In this document: positions 52,423 through 60,363 of the stretch, piece after piece | Layout: each line of letters opens with the position of its first letter | Position numbering within the stretch: position 1 is the stretch's first letter | From: Streptomyces vilmorinianum | GTDB lineage: Bacteria; Actinomycetota; Actinomycetes; Streptomycetales; Streptomycetaceae | DNA length: 64,000 bases | Reading direction: 5' to 3' | Assembly (NCBI RefSeq): GCF_005517195.1 | Contig: NZ_CP040244.1 | Coordinates: forward strand, 6,094,001-6,158,000 | Position numbers and translations under genes: made by a program | The notes under the pieces: generated by a model | Seen by the model: only the letters and a program-made list of their open reading frames with translations | Told to the model about the DNA's origin: nothing | Databases searched by the model: none

Positions 52423-53052
52423 TCACTTCAGACTCATTCTGGCCCTCTCCATCAGGTCGATCACGTAGTGGACCACCTCGTTGGGGTTATTCGTACCGGC
52501 AAAGATCCGATAATCGACACCCAACTCCGGGTTGAATCTCATGGCGTAGATCACCACCGGAGTGAGGATCCGATGGCGTTCCAGATCCCTCAGCATCTTG
52601 ATCCCCGCTCGCGGATCGCCACTCCGTTCGATATCGCTGATGATGATGTCGTACGTCCCCTGCTTGAGCAGCACGAGGGCCTCCTCCGTTGACCGAGCCG
52701 TATCCACGGTCATGCCGACAGCACGGAACAGTTCGGCCAGGGGCCTGTTCAGCCCAGGCTGATCGTCAACCCAGAGAATTCTGCCGCCAACCAGGAACTC
52801 GGCCGCGTGGTCCAGCCTGCGGACAACGCCCTTGCTGGCTTTGGTCCTGACAGGGGTCTCGGCGCCTCTTGCGGCGCGTTCAAGCAGCTCCTCGGCGAGC
52901 TCAACCTCAATGCCGAAGCCTTTGAAGGTCTTGACCTGAGGGAAGCGCTGAATGATCGGCTCTCGAAGCGTCAGAAAGACGAACATGGCGAACGCCACCC
53001 ATAGGGTTCCTGGAACTACGCCGACCAGTGCAATCCAGAATGCTTGGGACAC
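52423..53052 (-). CDS. Membrane-tethered receiver-domain protein
   Basis: 209 aa. An N-terminal membrane helix (FWIALVGVVPGTLWVAFAMFVFLTL) is followed by a short amphipathic linker and a CheY-like receiver domain from about residue 88 (GRILWVDDQPGLNRPLAELF). The acidic pair DD and the phospho-acceptor Asp in YDIIISDIERSGDPRAG are present, but the usual conserved Lys region is replaced by YRIFAGTNN, so phosphorylation chemistry may be altered. No effector domain. GTG start chosen because upstream codons run into the divergent hydrolase gene. Function unknown; possibly a membrane-localised signalling switch. Confidence 0.75.
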   Translation of the reverse strand: MSQAFWIALVGVVPGTLWVAFAMFVFLTLREPIIQRFPQVKTFKGFGIEVELAEELLERAARGAETPVRTKASKGVVRRLDHAAEFLVGGRILWVDDQPGLNRPLAELFRAVGMTVDTARSTEEALVLLKQGTYDIIISDIERSGDPRAGIKMLRDLERHRILTPVVIYAMRFNPELGVDYRIFAGTNNPNEVVHYVIDLMERARMSLK

Positions 53053-53242
53053 TCGGACATCATGGGCCTTTTCTGTATGCGGCGCAGCGACACGGCCCCG
53101 GGTCGCCGTGTCGGCTAAAGGCGCGCAGCGGGTCGATGGCCCCCTAGGGGCAAGGGTCGGTCCGGCGTCGGATGCATCCACGGCCTGGGGCGACGACCGA
53201 GGCGGGGCCCGGGGGTGGGGGCCGTGCCCGGGGCAGGGAATC

Positions 53243-55045
53243 ATGTGGCGCATGATCAAGACTTCTCGGCGTAGCCTGCTCGCCGCGCTGACCGTTTCTG
53301 CTGCCGCGCCGCTTGTCGGGTTGGGTGGGGGGAGGGCTTCCGCGGCCGCTCCAGCCGCCGCCGGCACCGCCACCGCCGCCGTTGTGGGCGTGCCAGGTGA
53401 CGGTATGGCCGGGCCCCGTTCCTCCGTCGTGCTCAGTGGCGGGCCGTACGACATAGCCGCGCTCACCCGGGCCTCCGTCGGGGCGCTCACCGCGACCGTG
53501 GTGCCCGGGACGCCGGCGCGGACCGAGGTTCGGTGTGGTGGGGAGCCGTTGGCCGTGCTGACGGCCGGGGCGCGGACCGTGGTGATGGTGGGGCCCGAGC
53601 GGACGTTCACCGAGAACAAGCGGCCCTTCGACGACGTCTTCAACCGCACCCTCGCCACCTCCGGGAGCTGGGGTAGCTCGCCTGGCGGCGGCAGTTGGTC
53701 CGTGTTCGGTGGGGTAAACGCGGGGACCACCGAGGATCCGCGGTACGTGGAGTTCGCCGTGGCCCAGCCCGGGGCCGGTACCGCGGTCCTCAGTGATACG
53801 GCCTCTGGGCGGTACGCGACCGTGCGCGACGACGAGATCACCGACGTCGACGTCCGTGCCACCGGGCGGTTCGACAAGGTCCCCACCGGCAACGCCTGCT
53901 CGTTCGCCCTGGTCTTCGCCTATCGCAGCAACGTCCACTACCGGGCGCGCCTGTCCTTCACCACCCAGGGCGAGGTCGATCTGCGGGCCGAGAAGGTGCT
54001 GGACGGGAACGCCACGCTCCTGAGGTCGGCCGGGCCGCTGGCCACCGGTGTGCCCGCGAACACCGCCTGGACGATCCGGGTGCGCCGTGAGGGGGCCCGT
54101 ATCCAGATCAAGGCCTGGAAGCAGGCGGCCACGGAACCCACCGCCTGGACCCTGGACTTCACCGACAGCGACGCCGGCTACGCCAAGGGCCGCGTCGGCG
54201 TCCGCGGATTCGCCTCCTCCGGCTGCAGCAACCTCCCGATCAAGCTGAGCGTGACCCGGTTCGAGGTCAGGGAGGCTTCCTGGGAGAGGCCGCCGTCGGT
54301 CACCCACTCCCACTGGGTCCGGCTGCTGGACGAGCCCTTCGACGGGACGTGGACCCCGGCCCTGGAGGACGTCATCCGGGGCTGGGCCGGATCGCTGGCG
54401 CCCGACGCGCTCTCCTACGCCGCGATGTTCCTGCCCGGAGCGCCCGCGGTGACGAGCGGCCGGAAGGAACCCCTCGGCGCGCAGGTGCTCGGCGCGGCGC
54501 GTTACGGCAAGCCCGACGCGCAGGGGCTGCTCCCCGTCGGCGCCGACTTCCACGACTACATGGGACAGGCGTGGTCGTTCCCCGACCGCACCTCCCCGAA
54601 GCCCCCGGAGGAGGGCCAGGCCGGGAACCTGGACTGCTCCGGCTATGTGCGGATGGTCTACGGCTACCACATGGGCATCCCGATGTACGAGGACGTGGAC
54701 CCCGCCAAGCGGGCGCTGCCCCGCAAGTCCGGTGCCATGGTCGAGTACGCCCCGGGTGTCCGTGTCGCGTCGAAGCCGGACGACAACAGTGAACTGCCGC
54801 AGGCGACCCCGATCCAGCCGGGCGACCTGGTCCTGTTCGACGCCAACGACCCGGTGGACGCCGGCGAGCCGTACACGGTCGACCACGTCGGCATCTACCT
54901 CGGCGTCGACGGGGACGGCCGGCGGCGCTTCCTCTCCAGCCGCAAGAGCTGCAACGGCCCGACGATGGCCGACCTCGCGGGCGCCTCGCTTCTCGACGGT
55001 ACGGGCCTCTACGCCGTGAGTCTGCGGACCGTCCACCGCCTCTAG
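53243..55045 (+). CDS. Tat-exported NlpC/P60-family hydrolase with jellyroll domain
   Basis: 600 aa. Twin-arginine signal peptide (TSRRSLLAALTVSAAAPLVGLGG). Residues about 130-345 form a concanavalin/LamG-like beta-sandwich (FNRTLATSGSWG; RYVEFAVAQPG; VRREGARIQIKAWK). The C-terminal 160 residues are NlpC/P60: catalytic Cys in NLDCSGYVRMVYGYHMG and His in YTVDHVGIYLGVDGDG. The family cleaves peptidoglycan peptides or related amides; the large N-terminal part suggests a polysaccharide-binding or specialised substrate. ATG at 53243 with AGGGA close by; ATG at 53252 is also possible. Divergent from the receiver protein. Confidence 0.86.
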   Translation: MWRMIKTSRRSLLAALTVSAAAPLVGLGGGRASAAAPAAAGTATAAVVGVPGDGMAGPRSSVVLSGGPYDIAALTRASVGALTATVVPGTPARTEVRCGGEPLAVLTAGARTVVMVGPERTFTENKRPFDDVFNRTLATSGSWGSSPGGGSWSVFGGVNAGTTEDPRYVEFAVAQPGAGTAVLSDTASGRYATVRDDEITDVDVRATGRFDKVPTGNACSFALVFAYRSNVHYRARLSFTTQGEVDLRAEKVLDGNATLLRSAGPLATGVPANTAWTIRVRREGARIQIKAWKQAATEPTAWTLDFTDSDAGYAKGRVGVRGFASSGCSNLPIKLSVTRFEVREASWERPPSVTHSHWVRLLDEPFDGTWTPALEDVIRGWAGSLAPDALSYAAMFLPGAPAVTSGRKEPLGAQVLGAARYGKPDAQGLLPVGADFHDYMGQAWSFPDRTSPKPPEEGQAGNLDCSGYVRMVYGYHMGIPMYEDVDPAKRALPRKSGAMVEYAPGVRVASKPDDNSELPQATPIQPGDLVLFDANDPVDAGEPYTVDHVGIYLGVDGDGRRRFLSSRKSCNGPTMADLAGASLLDGTGLYAVSLRTVHRL

Positions 55046-55051
55046 GAGGAA

Positions 55052-55086
55052 GGGGCCGCGCGGCACCCCACTTGCCACGCGGCCCC
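55052..55086. terminator. Bidirectional hairpin between NlpC/P60 and M4 protease genes
   Basis: Fourteen-nt arms (55052-55065 with 55073-55086, one mismatch) between two convergent stop codons. Confidence 0.78.
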
Positions 55087-55100
55087 AGCTTCCCGAGGGG

Positions 55101-56711
55101 TTACTTCACGTTGATCGCGGTCCAGGCCGTGGCCACCGCGTTGTACTCCGCGCTGCCCGCGCCGTAGAGGTCCGTGGCCGCCTGGAGGGTGGCCGTGCGG
55201 GCGCCCGCGTAGTCCGTGGAGGAGGTCATGTAGGTCGACAGGGCCTTGTACCAGATCTTGTACGCGGCGGACCGGCCGATGCCCGTGACCGGGGTGCCGT
55301 CGTACGTCGGGGAGTCGTAGCTGACGCCGTTGATCGTCTTGGCGCCGCTGCCCTCGGAGAGCAGGTAGAAGAAGTGGTTCGCCGGGCCCGAGGAGTAGTG
55401 GACGTCCAGGCGGCCGACGGTCCTCGACCAGTAGTCGGCGGACTTGCCGTCGCGGCTCGGCCTGTCCATGTAGCGCAGCGGGGTGCCGTTGCCGCGGATG
55501 TCGATCTTCTCGCCGATGAGGTAGTCGCCGGCGTCCGAGGCGTTGTTCGCGAAGAACTCGACCGAGGTGCCCAGGATGTCCGAGGTGGCCTCGTTCAGGC
55601 CGCCCGACTCGCGGCTGTAGCGCAGGCCGGCGGTGGAGGAGGTCAGGCCGTGGGTCATCTCGTGGCCGGCCACGTCGATCGAGGTGAGCGGCTTGAGGTT
55701 GTTCGCACCGTCGCCGTACGTCATGCAGAAGCACTGGTCGGACCAGAAGGCGTTGACGTACGCGTTGCCGTAGTGGACCCGGGTGTACGGGGCGACCCCG
55801 TCGCCGCGCAGGCCGTTGCGGCCGAGCTCGTTCTTGTAGAAGTCCCAGGTCATGGCCGCACCGTAGTGGGCGTCCACGGCGGCGGTCTCCCGGTTCGTCG
55901 CCAGGCCGTTGCCCCAGACGTCGGTGCTGTTCGTGAAGAGCGTGCCGGTGCCGTTGGTGCCGCCGCCCAGGTCGTACGTCTTGTGGCCGCCGCGGAGCGT
56001 GTCGGTCAGCGTGTACGAGGGGGCGGTGCCGAGGGTGACGTCGCCGCTGTACTGGCTGTGGCCGACGCCCGTCTCGATGGCCTCGTAGGCGTACAGCTCC
56101 TTGCCGTTGGCCGCGTCGGTGATGACGTGGCGCTCGCTCGGGGTGCCGTCGGCCTGGACGCCGGTGACGACCGTCTCCCAGGCGAGGGTGGGCTTGCCCG
56201 TGGCCGCCCAGATCACCTGGCGGGCCGAGGACTCGGCCGCCGCGACGGCCGCCTTCGTCGTGGGGACGGATATGCGTGCCGACGTCGCCTTCGTGGTCGA
56301 GCGGGCGCCGTTCTTCTTCCGGTGCACGACGAGGTCGCCGCCGAGGACGGGGAGACCCTCGTAGGTGCGCTCGTAGCGGGTGTGGACGGTGCCGTCGGCG
56401 TCCTTGACGACGTCCCGGACGACGAGCTTCTCCTGGGCACCGAGGCCGATCGCCTTGGCGGTGGTGGCGGCCTCGGCCTGGGCACCCTTGATCGCGGCGG
56501 CGCGCTCGCCGGCGGAGAGGGCGAGCGCGGTGGCGCCGTACGCGCGGTCGGCGCTGGTGGCGCCGTTCTCGCGGTCGACGGCCGCGCCGGCGGGGGCGCT
56601 CTGCACGCCGACGACGACCATCGCGGCGGAGGCGAGCAGGGCCGCGGCACGTGCGGTGGTACGTGCGGCGGTCGTGGTGGTGCGGTGCTGCGAGGACTGC
56701 AGGCGGGTCAC
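55101..56711 (-). CDS. Secreted M4-family neutral metalloprotease
   Basis: 536 aa from a GTG 5 nt after GAAGGAG. Signal peptide (AALLASAAMVVVGVQSAPAGA), FTP/propeptide about residues 40-205 (LVVRDVVKDADGTVHTRYER), then the thermolysin-type catalytic domain. Zinc ligands are in DVAGHEMTHGLTS (HExxH, about residue 349) and GGLNEATSDILG (third ligand Glu); C-terminal catalytic His in GRLDVHYSSGPANHFFYLL. The propeptide is removed by autoprocessing. Bulk extracellular protein degradation; similar to griselysin. Confidence 0.95.
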   Translation of the reverse strand: MTRLQSSQHRTTTTAARTTARAAALLASAAMVVVGVQSAPAGAAVDRENGATSADRAYGATALALSAGERAAAIKGAQAEAATTAKAIGLGAQEKLVVRDVVKDADGTVHTRYERTYEGLPVLGGDLVVHRKKNGARSTTKATSARISVPTTKAAVAAAESSARQVIWAATGKPTLAWETVVTGVQADGTPSERHVITDAANGKELYAYEAIETGVGHSQYSGDVTLGTAPSYTLTDTLRGGHKTYDLGGGTNGTGTLFTNSTDVWGNGLATNRETAAVDAHYGAAMTWDFYKNELGRNGLRGDGVAPYTRVHYGNAYVNAFWSDQCFCMTYGDGANNLKPLTSIDVAGHEMTHGLTSSTAGLRYSRESGGLNEATSDILGTSVEFFANNASDAGDYLIGEKIDIRGNGTPLRYMDRPSRDGKSADYWSRTVGRLDVHYSSGPANHFFYLLSEGSGAKTINGVSYDSPTYDGTPVTGIGRSAAYKIWYKALSTYMTSSTDYAGARTATLQAATDLYGAGSAEYNAVATAWTAINVK

Positions 56712-56872
56712 GCGGGCTCCTTCGCTGAAGCTGTGGGGGATGACGCGGCAGCGAGCGTGCCAGCGAAAGAGCTTTTTTGACAGGTCTGCAACAAGGATTT
56801 GACCATCAGTTGTCCGGAGGGCGGCCAACCCTATCCGTTATGCGACCGATTCGGCCTGCTTAGATGCCCGCT

Positions 56873-57685
56873 ATGGCTAACCTTCTGTACGTCACCGACC
56901 TCGGATACCAGGCACGCGGGCGCCGCTACTGCGACGAGGACATCTGGCTGAGCGGCCGGCTCCGCGAGGAGTTCGGCGTCGCGCTCTGCCACCCCCTGGA
57001 CACGGCCGCGCTCATGGACCGCTTCGACGCCGTCGTCGTGCGCAACAGCGGGCCCGTCATCCACTACCAGGAGGCGTACGACGCCTTCCGCGCCGCCGCG
57101 CTCGACAAGGGCGTCCGGGTCTTCAACTCCCTCTCGGGGAAGGGCGACATGGCCGGGAAGGAGTACCTCCTCCAGCTGTCGAGGGAGGGATTTCCGGTCA
57201 TTCCCACGGCCGGGCGGCGCGAGGAGTTCGCGCGGCTGCCGGAGGCCGACGAGTACGTCGTCAAGCCGCTGCTGGGCGCCGACTCGGTGGGGCTGACCTT
57301 CGTACCGAGGGAGCGGCTGGCCGACGTGGACCCGGCCGGGATGCTCGTCCAGCCGCGCGTTCCGTTCGCGTACGAGGTGTCGTTCTACTTCGTCGGGCGG
57401 AGCTTCCAGTACGCGCTGTACGCGCCGGACCCCGAGGCCCGCTGGGTCCTCCGGCCCTACGAACCGACGCCCGCGGACCTGGAGTTCGCGCAGCGGTTCG
57501 TGGACTGGAACGACCTCGCGTACGGCATCCAGCGCGTCGACGCCTGCCGGGCCCCGGGCGGGGAGCTGCTGCTCGTGGAGCTGGAGGACCTCAATCCGTA
57601 TCTCTCGCTCGACCTGGTCGGGGAGGCGGAGCGGGAGGCGTTCGTCGCCGCCATGAAGCGCTCTCTGCGGGAGCTGGCGGCGTAG
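56873..57685 (+). CDS. Orphan ATP-grasp-fold protein
   Basis: 270 aa from MANLLYVTDLGYQARG. An N-terminal pre-ATP-grasp domain is followed by ATP-binding strands EYVVKPLLGADSVGLTF and MLVQPRVPFAYEVSFYFV and a metal-binding end LLVELEDLNPYLSLD (E-x-x-D/N-P type). ATP-grasp enzymes join a carboxylate to an amine or thiol; the substrate is unknown. No precursor peptide or biosynthetic partner is adjacent. An ATG at 56864 is in frame; a TAGATG stretch just upstream of the second ATG is consistent with a leaderless start. The 3' end overlaps the convergent SRPBCC gene by 95 bp. Confidence 0.8.
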   Translation: MANLLYVTDLGYQARGRRYCDEDIWLSGRLREEFGVALCHPLDTAALMDRFDAVVVRNSGPVIHYQEAYDAFRAAALDKGVRVFNSLSGKGDMAGKEYLLQLSREGFPVIPTAGRREEFARLPEADEYVVKPLLGADSVGLTFVPRERLADVDPAGMLVQPRVPFAYEVSFYFVGRSFQYALYAPDPEARWVLRPYEPTPADLEFAQRFVDWNDLAYGIQRVDACRAPGGELLLVELEDLNPYLSLDLVGEAEREAFVAAMKRSLRELAA

Positions 57686-58616
57686 CGGTGGCCGTGGCGG
57701 CGGGGAGTCGGTTGCGCTCACCCGCCGGCGGCGCCGCGAGCGCGAGGCGGCGGTGGGTGCGGCGGAGCATCCTGCGGGCCATGTACGGGTGGAGGTGCCG
57801 GATCACCGCGAAGTACAGGCGCCCGCGGGCGTTGTGGATCCGTACCACCGTGCTGAGCGTCACCGAGGTGCCGGCCGCGTCGATCAGGACCGAGGCGCGG
57901 AAGTCCAGGTGGGACGCGTCCTCGCCGAGCATCAGCTCGTGCTCGCCGGCGCCCAGCACCGGGAACGGCAGCACGTCCCGCCAGGCCCGCGGGTCGCGGT
58001 CCATGCCGGGTTCGAGCGACATCCGCCACGCGTCGGCGAAGTCGGTACGGCCCTCGAACGCCTCGCGGACCAGACGGGCGCCCGGCGGGATCGCGGCGGC
58101 CTCGGGGCGGGGCCAGGTCAGGCGGTGGAGGAGGCGGACCCACGCGCTCCGCCGTACGGGCCGGGGCCCTGCGAGGGAGCCGAGGGCCGCGCGCTCGACG
58201 TTGTCGAGGAGCTCCTCGACGACCGTGTCGTGCACCGGGCGCACGACCGTCGCCCACACGGCGAACTTCCCTGCCCCCTGCGACTGTTCGAGCGTGTGCA
58301 CCACCCGGCAGCGGTCGGGGCCGACGGGCTCGACGTCCAGGCGGTGAAAGCCCCGCTCCCCCGCGCCCCCGGGGCCGGGGAAGCCGAAGCGGACCGAGCG
58401 GCCGGGGACGTACTCCGTCACCCGGTAGCGGACCGGTCCGTGGCCGCCGTCCGCACCGACGCCGAGCGGGCGGTCGAGTCGCATCGAGGACCAGGCGGGG
58501 GCGGGGAAGAGGGGGTCGTCCGCGGCGGAGAGCCGGTCGAGGAGGGCGCCGACCGTGTCGGCCGGGGCCGCGACGACCCGCTGGTGAACATTCCGAACCG
58601 TCCGTACCGTGCGCAT
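57591..58616 (-). CDS. SRPBCC/DUF2867-like protein
   Basis: 341 aa. Two START-like halves. Residues 10-150 include RLDRPLGVGADGGHGPVRYR, FHRLDVEPVGPDRCRVVHTL and VRPVHDTVVEELLDNVERA, a polyketide-cyclase-like fold. Residues 180-300 (DFADAWRMSLEPGMDRDPRA; FRASVLIDAAGTSVTLSTVV; PYMARRMLRRTHRRL) match DUF2867. The last 40 residues are low-complexity Ala/Pro/Arg, encoded opposite the end of the ATP-grasp gene. It starts divergently from a TetR regulator across 53 bp of operator DNA, so it is the probable target of that repressor. Ligand unknown. Confidence 0.8.
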   Translation of the reverse strand: MRTVRTVRNVHQRVVAAPADTVGALLDRLSAADDPLFPAPAWSSMRLDRPLGVGADGGHGPVRYRVTEYVPGRSVRFGFPGPGGAGERGFHRLDVEPVGPDRCRVVHTLEQSQGAGKFAVWATVVRPVHDTVVEELLDNVERAALGSLAGPRPVRRSAWVRLLHRLTWPRPEAAAIPPGARLVREAFEGRTDFADAWRMSLEPGMDRDPRAWRDVLPFPVLGAGEHELMLGEDASHLDFRASVLIDAAGTSVTLSTVVRIHNARGRLYFAVIRHLHPYMARRMLRRTHRRLALAAPPAGERNRLPAATATATPPAPAESASWRRRTPPAPPPRPGRARDTD

Positions 58617-58628
58617 GGCGCACACCTC

Positions 58629-58669
58629 CATACGGGAGCGTATGTTTCTCCATACGGTACCGTACGGAG
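58629..58669. promoter_or_regulatory. Two palindromic operators between the SRPBCC and TetR genes
   Basis: A 22-bp nearly perfect palindrome (58648-58669, centre GGTACC, one mismatch) abuts the TetR ATG, and a second dyad CATACG-N4-CGTATG lies at 58629-58644. Both share the CATACG/CGTATG half-site. Their location inside a 53-bp divergent promoter is classical for autoregulated TetR pairs. Confidence 0.72.
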
Positions 58670-59236
58670 ATGGCGTCCGGACAGAAACGCAAGAGGCTCA
58701 CCGCCGAGGACTGGGCCGACGCGGCCCTGACGGCGATCGGGGAGCGCGGGCTCGCGGGGGTCGCCGTCGAACCGCTCGCCGCCCGGCTCGGCACGACCAA
58801 GGGCAGCTTCTACTGGCACTTCGCCAACCGCGACGCCCTCGTCGCCGCGGCGCTCACGCGCTGGGAGCAGATCTCGACGGAGGAGCTGATCGTCGCCCTG
58901 GAGGCGGAGGAGGCGGACCCCGAGACCCGGCTGCGCACGCTCTTCCTGCGCGCCACGGCCCTGGCGGCCGAGGACCCGCTGGAGGTCTCGCTCCTCGCGA
59001 CCGCCGATCACCCCGAAGTCGCCGCCGTGCTCGCCCGGGTGACGGAGCGCCGGGTCGGGTACGTGGCCCGGCTCTTCGAGCGGCTGGGCTTTCCGCCCGC
59101 GGAGGCGCGGCGCCGGGGGCTCCTCGCGTACACGAGCTATCTGGGGCACACCCAGCTGATGCACGCCGTACCGCAGGCACTGCCGGACGACCCGGACTAC
59201 CTGGCCTCGGTGATGGAGACCCTGCTGCGGCGGTGA
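58670..59236 (+). CDS. TetR/AcrR-family transcriptional regulator
   Basis: 188 aa. N-terminal helix-turn-helix: LTAEDWADAALTAIGERGLAG, AVEPLAARLGTTKGSFYWHFANRDALV (residues about 10-55). The C-terminal ligand domain has no named match. Likely represses itself and the divergent SRPBCC gene through the CATACG palindromes next to its start codon. The palindrome takes the usual SD position, so the mRNA may be leaderless. Confidence 0.92.
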   Translation: MASGQKRKRLTAEDWADAALTAIGERGLAGVAVEPLAARLGTTKGSFYWHFANRDALVAAALTRWEQISTEELIVALEAEEADPETRLRTLFLRATALAAEDPLEVSLLATADHPEVAAVLARVTERRVGYVARLFERLGFPPAEARRRGLLAYTSYLGHTQLMHAVPQALPDDPDYLASVMETLLRR

Positions 59237-59258
59237 GTTGCGCAGACGCCTCCGCGCC

Positions 59259-60314
59259 TTACGCCGTGCGCTTGCGCGGGGTCGCCTTCTTCGCCGGCTG
59301 CTTCTTGGCCGCGGTCTTCGCCGTGGTCTTGGCCGCGGTCTTCGCCGTGGCCGTGGCCGTCTTCTTCGCCGCCGTCTTCTTCGCAGCCGTCTTCGCCGTC
59401 GACTTCCGTGCGGGCGCGGCCGTCTTCTTCGCCGCCGTCTTCGCCGTGGACTTCCGCGTGCCCGTCTCCTTCGGCGTCCGCGCCGCCGCCTTGCGCGGCG
59501 CGAGTTCGGTCACCTCGGCGACCTCGCCCTCCCCGCGCGCCTCCTTCGCCGCGCGGACGCTGCTCTCCAGGGCCGCCATCAGGTCGATGACCTGGCCACC
59601 GCCCGCCGCCTCCGGCTCCGGGGGCGCCAGGCCCGCGCCGCCCTCCGCCTTGGCGGCGATCATCTGCTCGACCGCCTCCCGGTAGTCGTCGTGCAGGGTG
59701 TTGATGTCCACCTCTCCGAGGGTGGCCATCAGGGCGTCCGCCAGGTCGAGTTCGGCCTCGCGCACCGCGACGGGGGTCTCCGGGGCCACGCCCTCCGGGG
59801 AGCGGATCTCGTCCGGCCAGAGCAGCCCGTGCATGGCGATCACGTCGTCGACGACCCGCAGCATCCCGAGCCGCTCCCGCCCCCGCAGCGCGAACTTCGC
59901 GACCGCCACCCTGTCGCTGCGCTTGAGCGCCTCGCGCAGCAGGGTGTACGGCTTGGCGGCCGGTACGCCACTGGGCTGCAGGTAGTACGCGTTGTCCATC
60001 TGGAGCGGGTCGATCTCGCCGGCCGGGACGAAGGAGACGATCTCGATCGTCTTGGCCGTCGGCAGCGGCAGGGCCGCCAGATCCTCGTCGGTGATCGGGA
60101 TCATGGTCCCGTCGGCGTCCTCGTACGCCTTACCGATCTCCGCCTGGGAGATCTCCTCGCCGTCCAGCTCGCACACCTTGCGGTAGCGGATGCGGCCGCC
60201 GTCCTCGGTGTGGATCTGGCGGAAGGACACGGACCGGCTCTCGGTGGCGTTCACCAACTTGATCGGGATGCTGACCAGGCCGAAGGAAATGGCGCCGTTC
60301 CATATGGATCGCAC
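59259..60314 (-). CDS. ku: NHEJ end-binding protein Ku
   Basis: 351 aa. Bacterial Ku core about residues 1-255 (RSIWNGAISFGLVSIPIKL; VCELDGEEI; NAYYLQPSGVPAAKPYTLL; LEVDINTLHDDYREAVEQMI-type end region), forming a homodimeric ring on DNA ends. Residues 270-351 are a Lys/Ala/Thr-rich histone-H1-like tail with repeated KTAAKK units, known in streptomycete Ku to bind DNA and help LigD. Divergent from the ligD polymerase gene with a 49-bp gap. Confidence 0.96.
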   Translation of the reverse strand: MRSIWNGAISFGLVSIPIKLVNATESRSVSFRQIHTEDGGRIRYRKVCELDGEEISQAEIGKAYEDADGTMIPITDEDLAALPLPTAKTIEIVSFVPAGEIDPLQMDNAYYLQPSGVPAAKPYTLLREALKRSDRVAVAKFALRGRERLGMLRVVDDVIAMHGLLWPDEIRSPEGVAPETPVAVREAELDLADALMATLGEVDINTLHDDYREAVEQMIAAKAEGGAGLAPPEPEAAGGGQVIDLMAALESSVRAAKEARGEGEVAEVTELAPRKAAARTPKETGTRKSTAKTAAKKTAAPARKSTAKTAAKKTAAKKTATATAKTAAKTTAKTAAKKQPAKKATPRKRTA

Positions 60315-60363
60315 GTTTCATCCCTTTCGCACGGGATTTCCGGAATCGTGGGATTCTCATCGT

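Noticed and set aside
56712..57590. Graspetide (RiPP) cluster around the ATP-grasp gene
   Set aside because: No short precursor peptide with repeated Thr/Glu core motifs nearby; the ligase lacks the typical neighbours.
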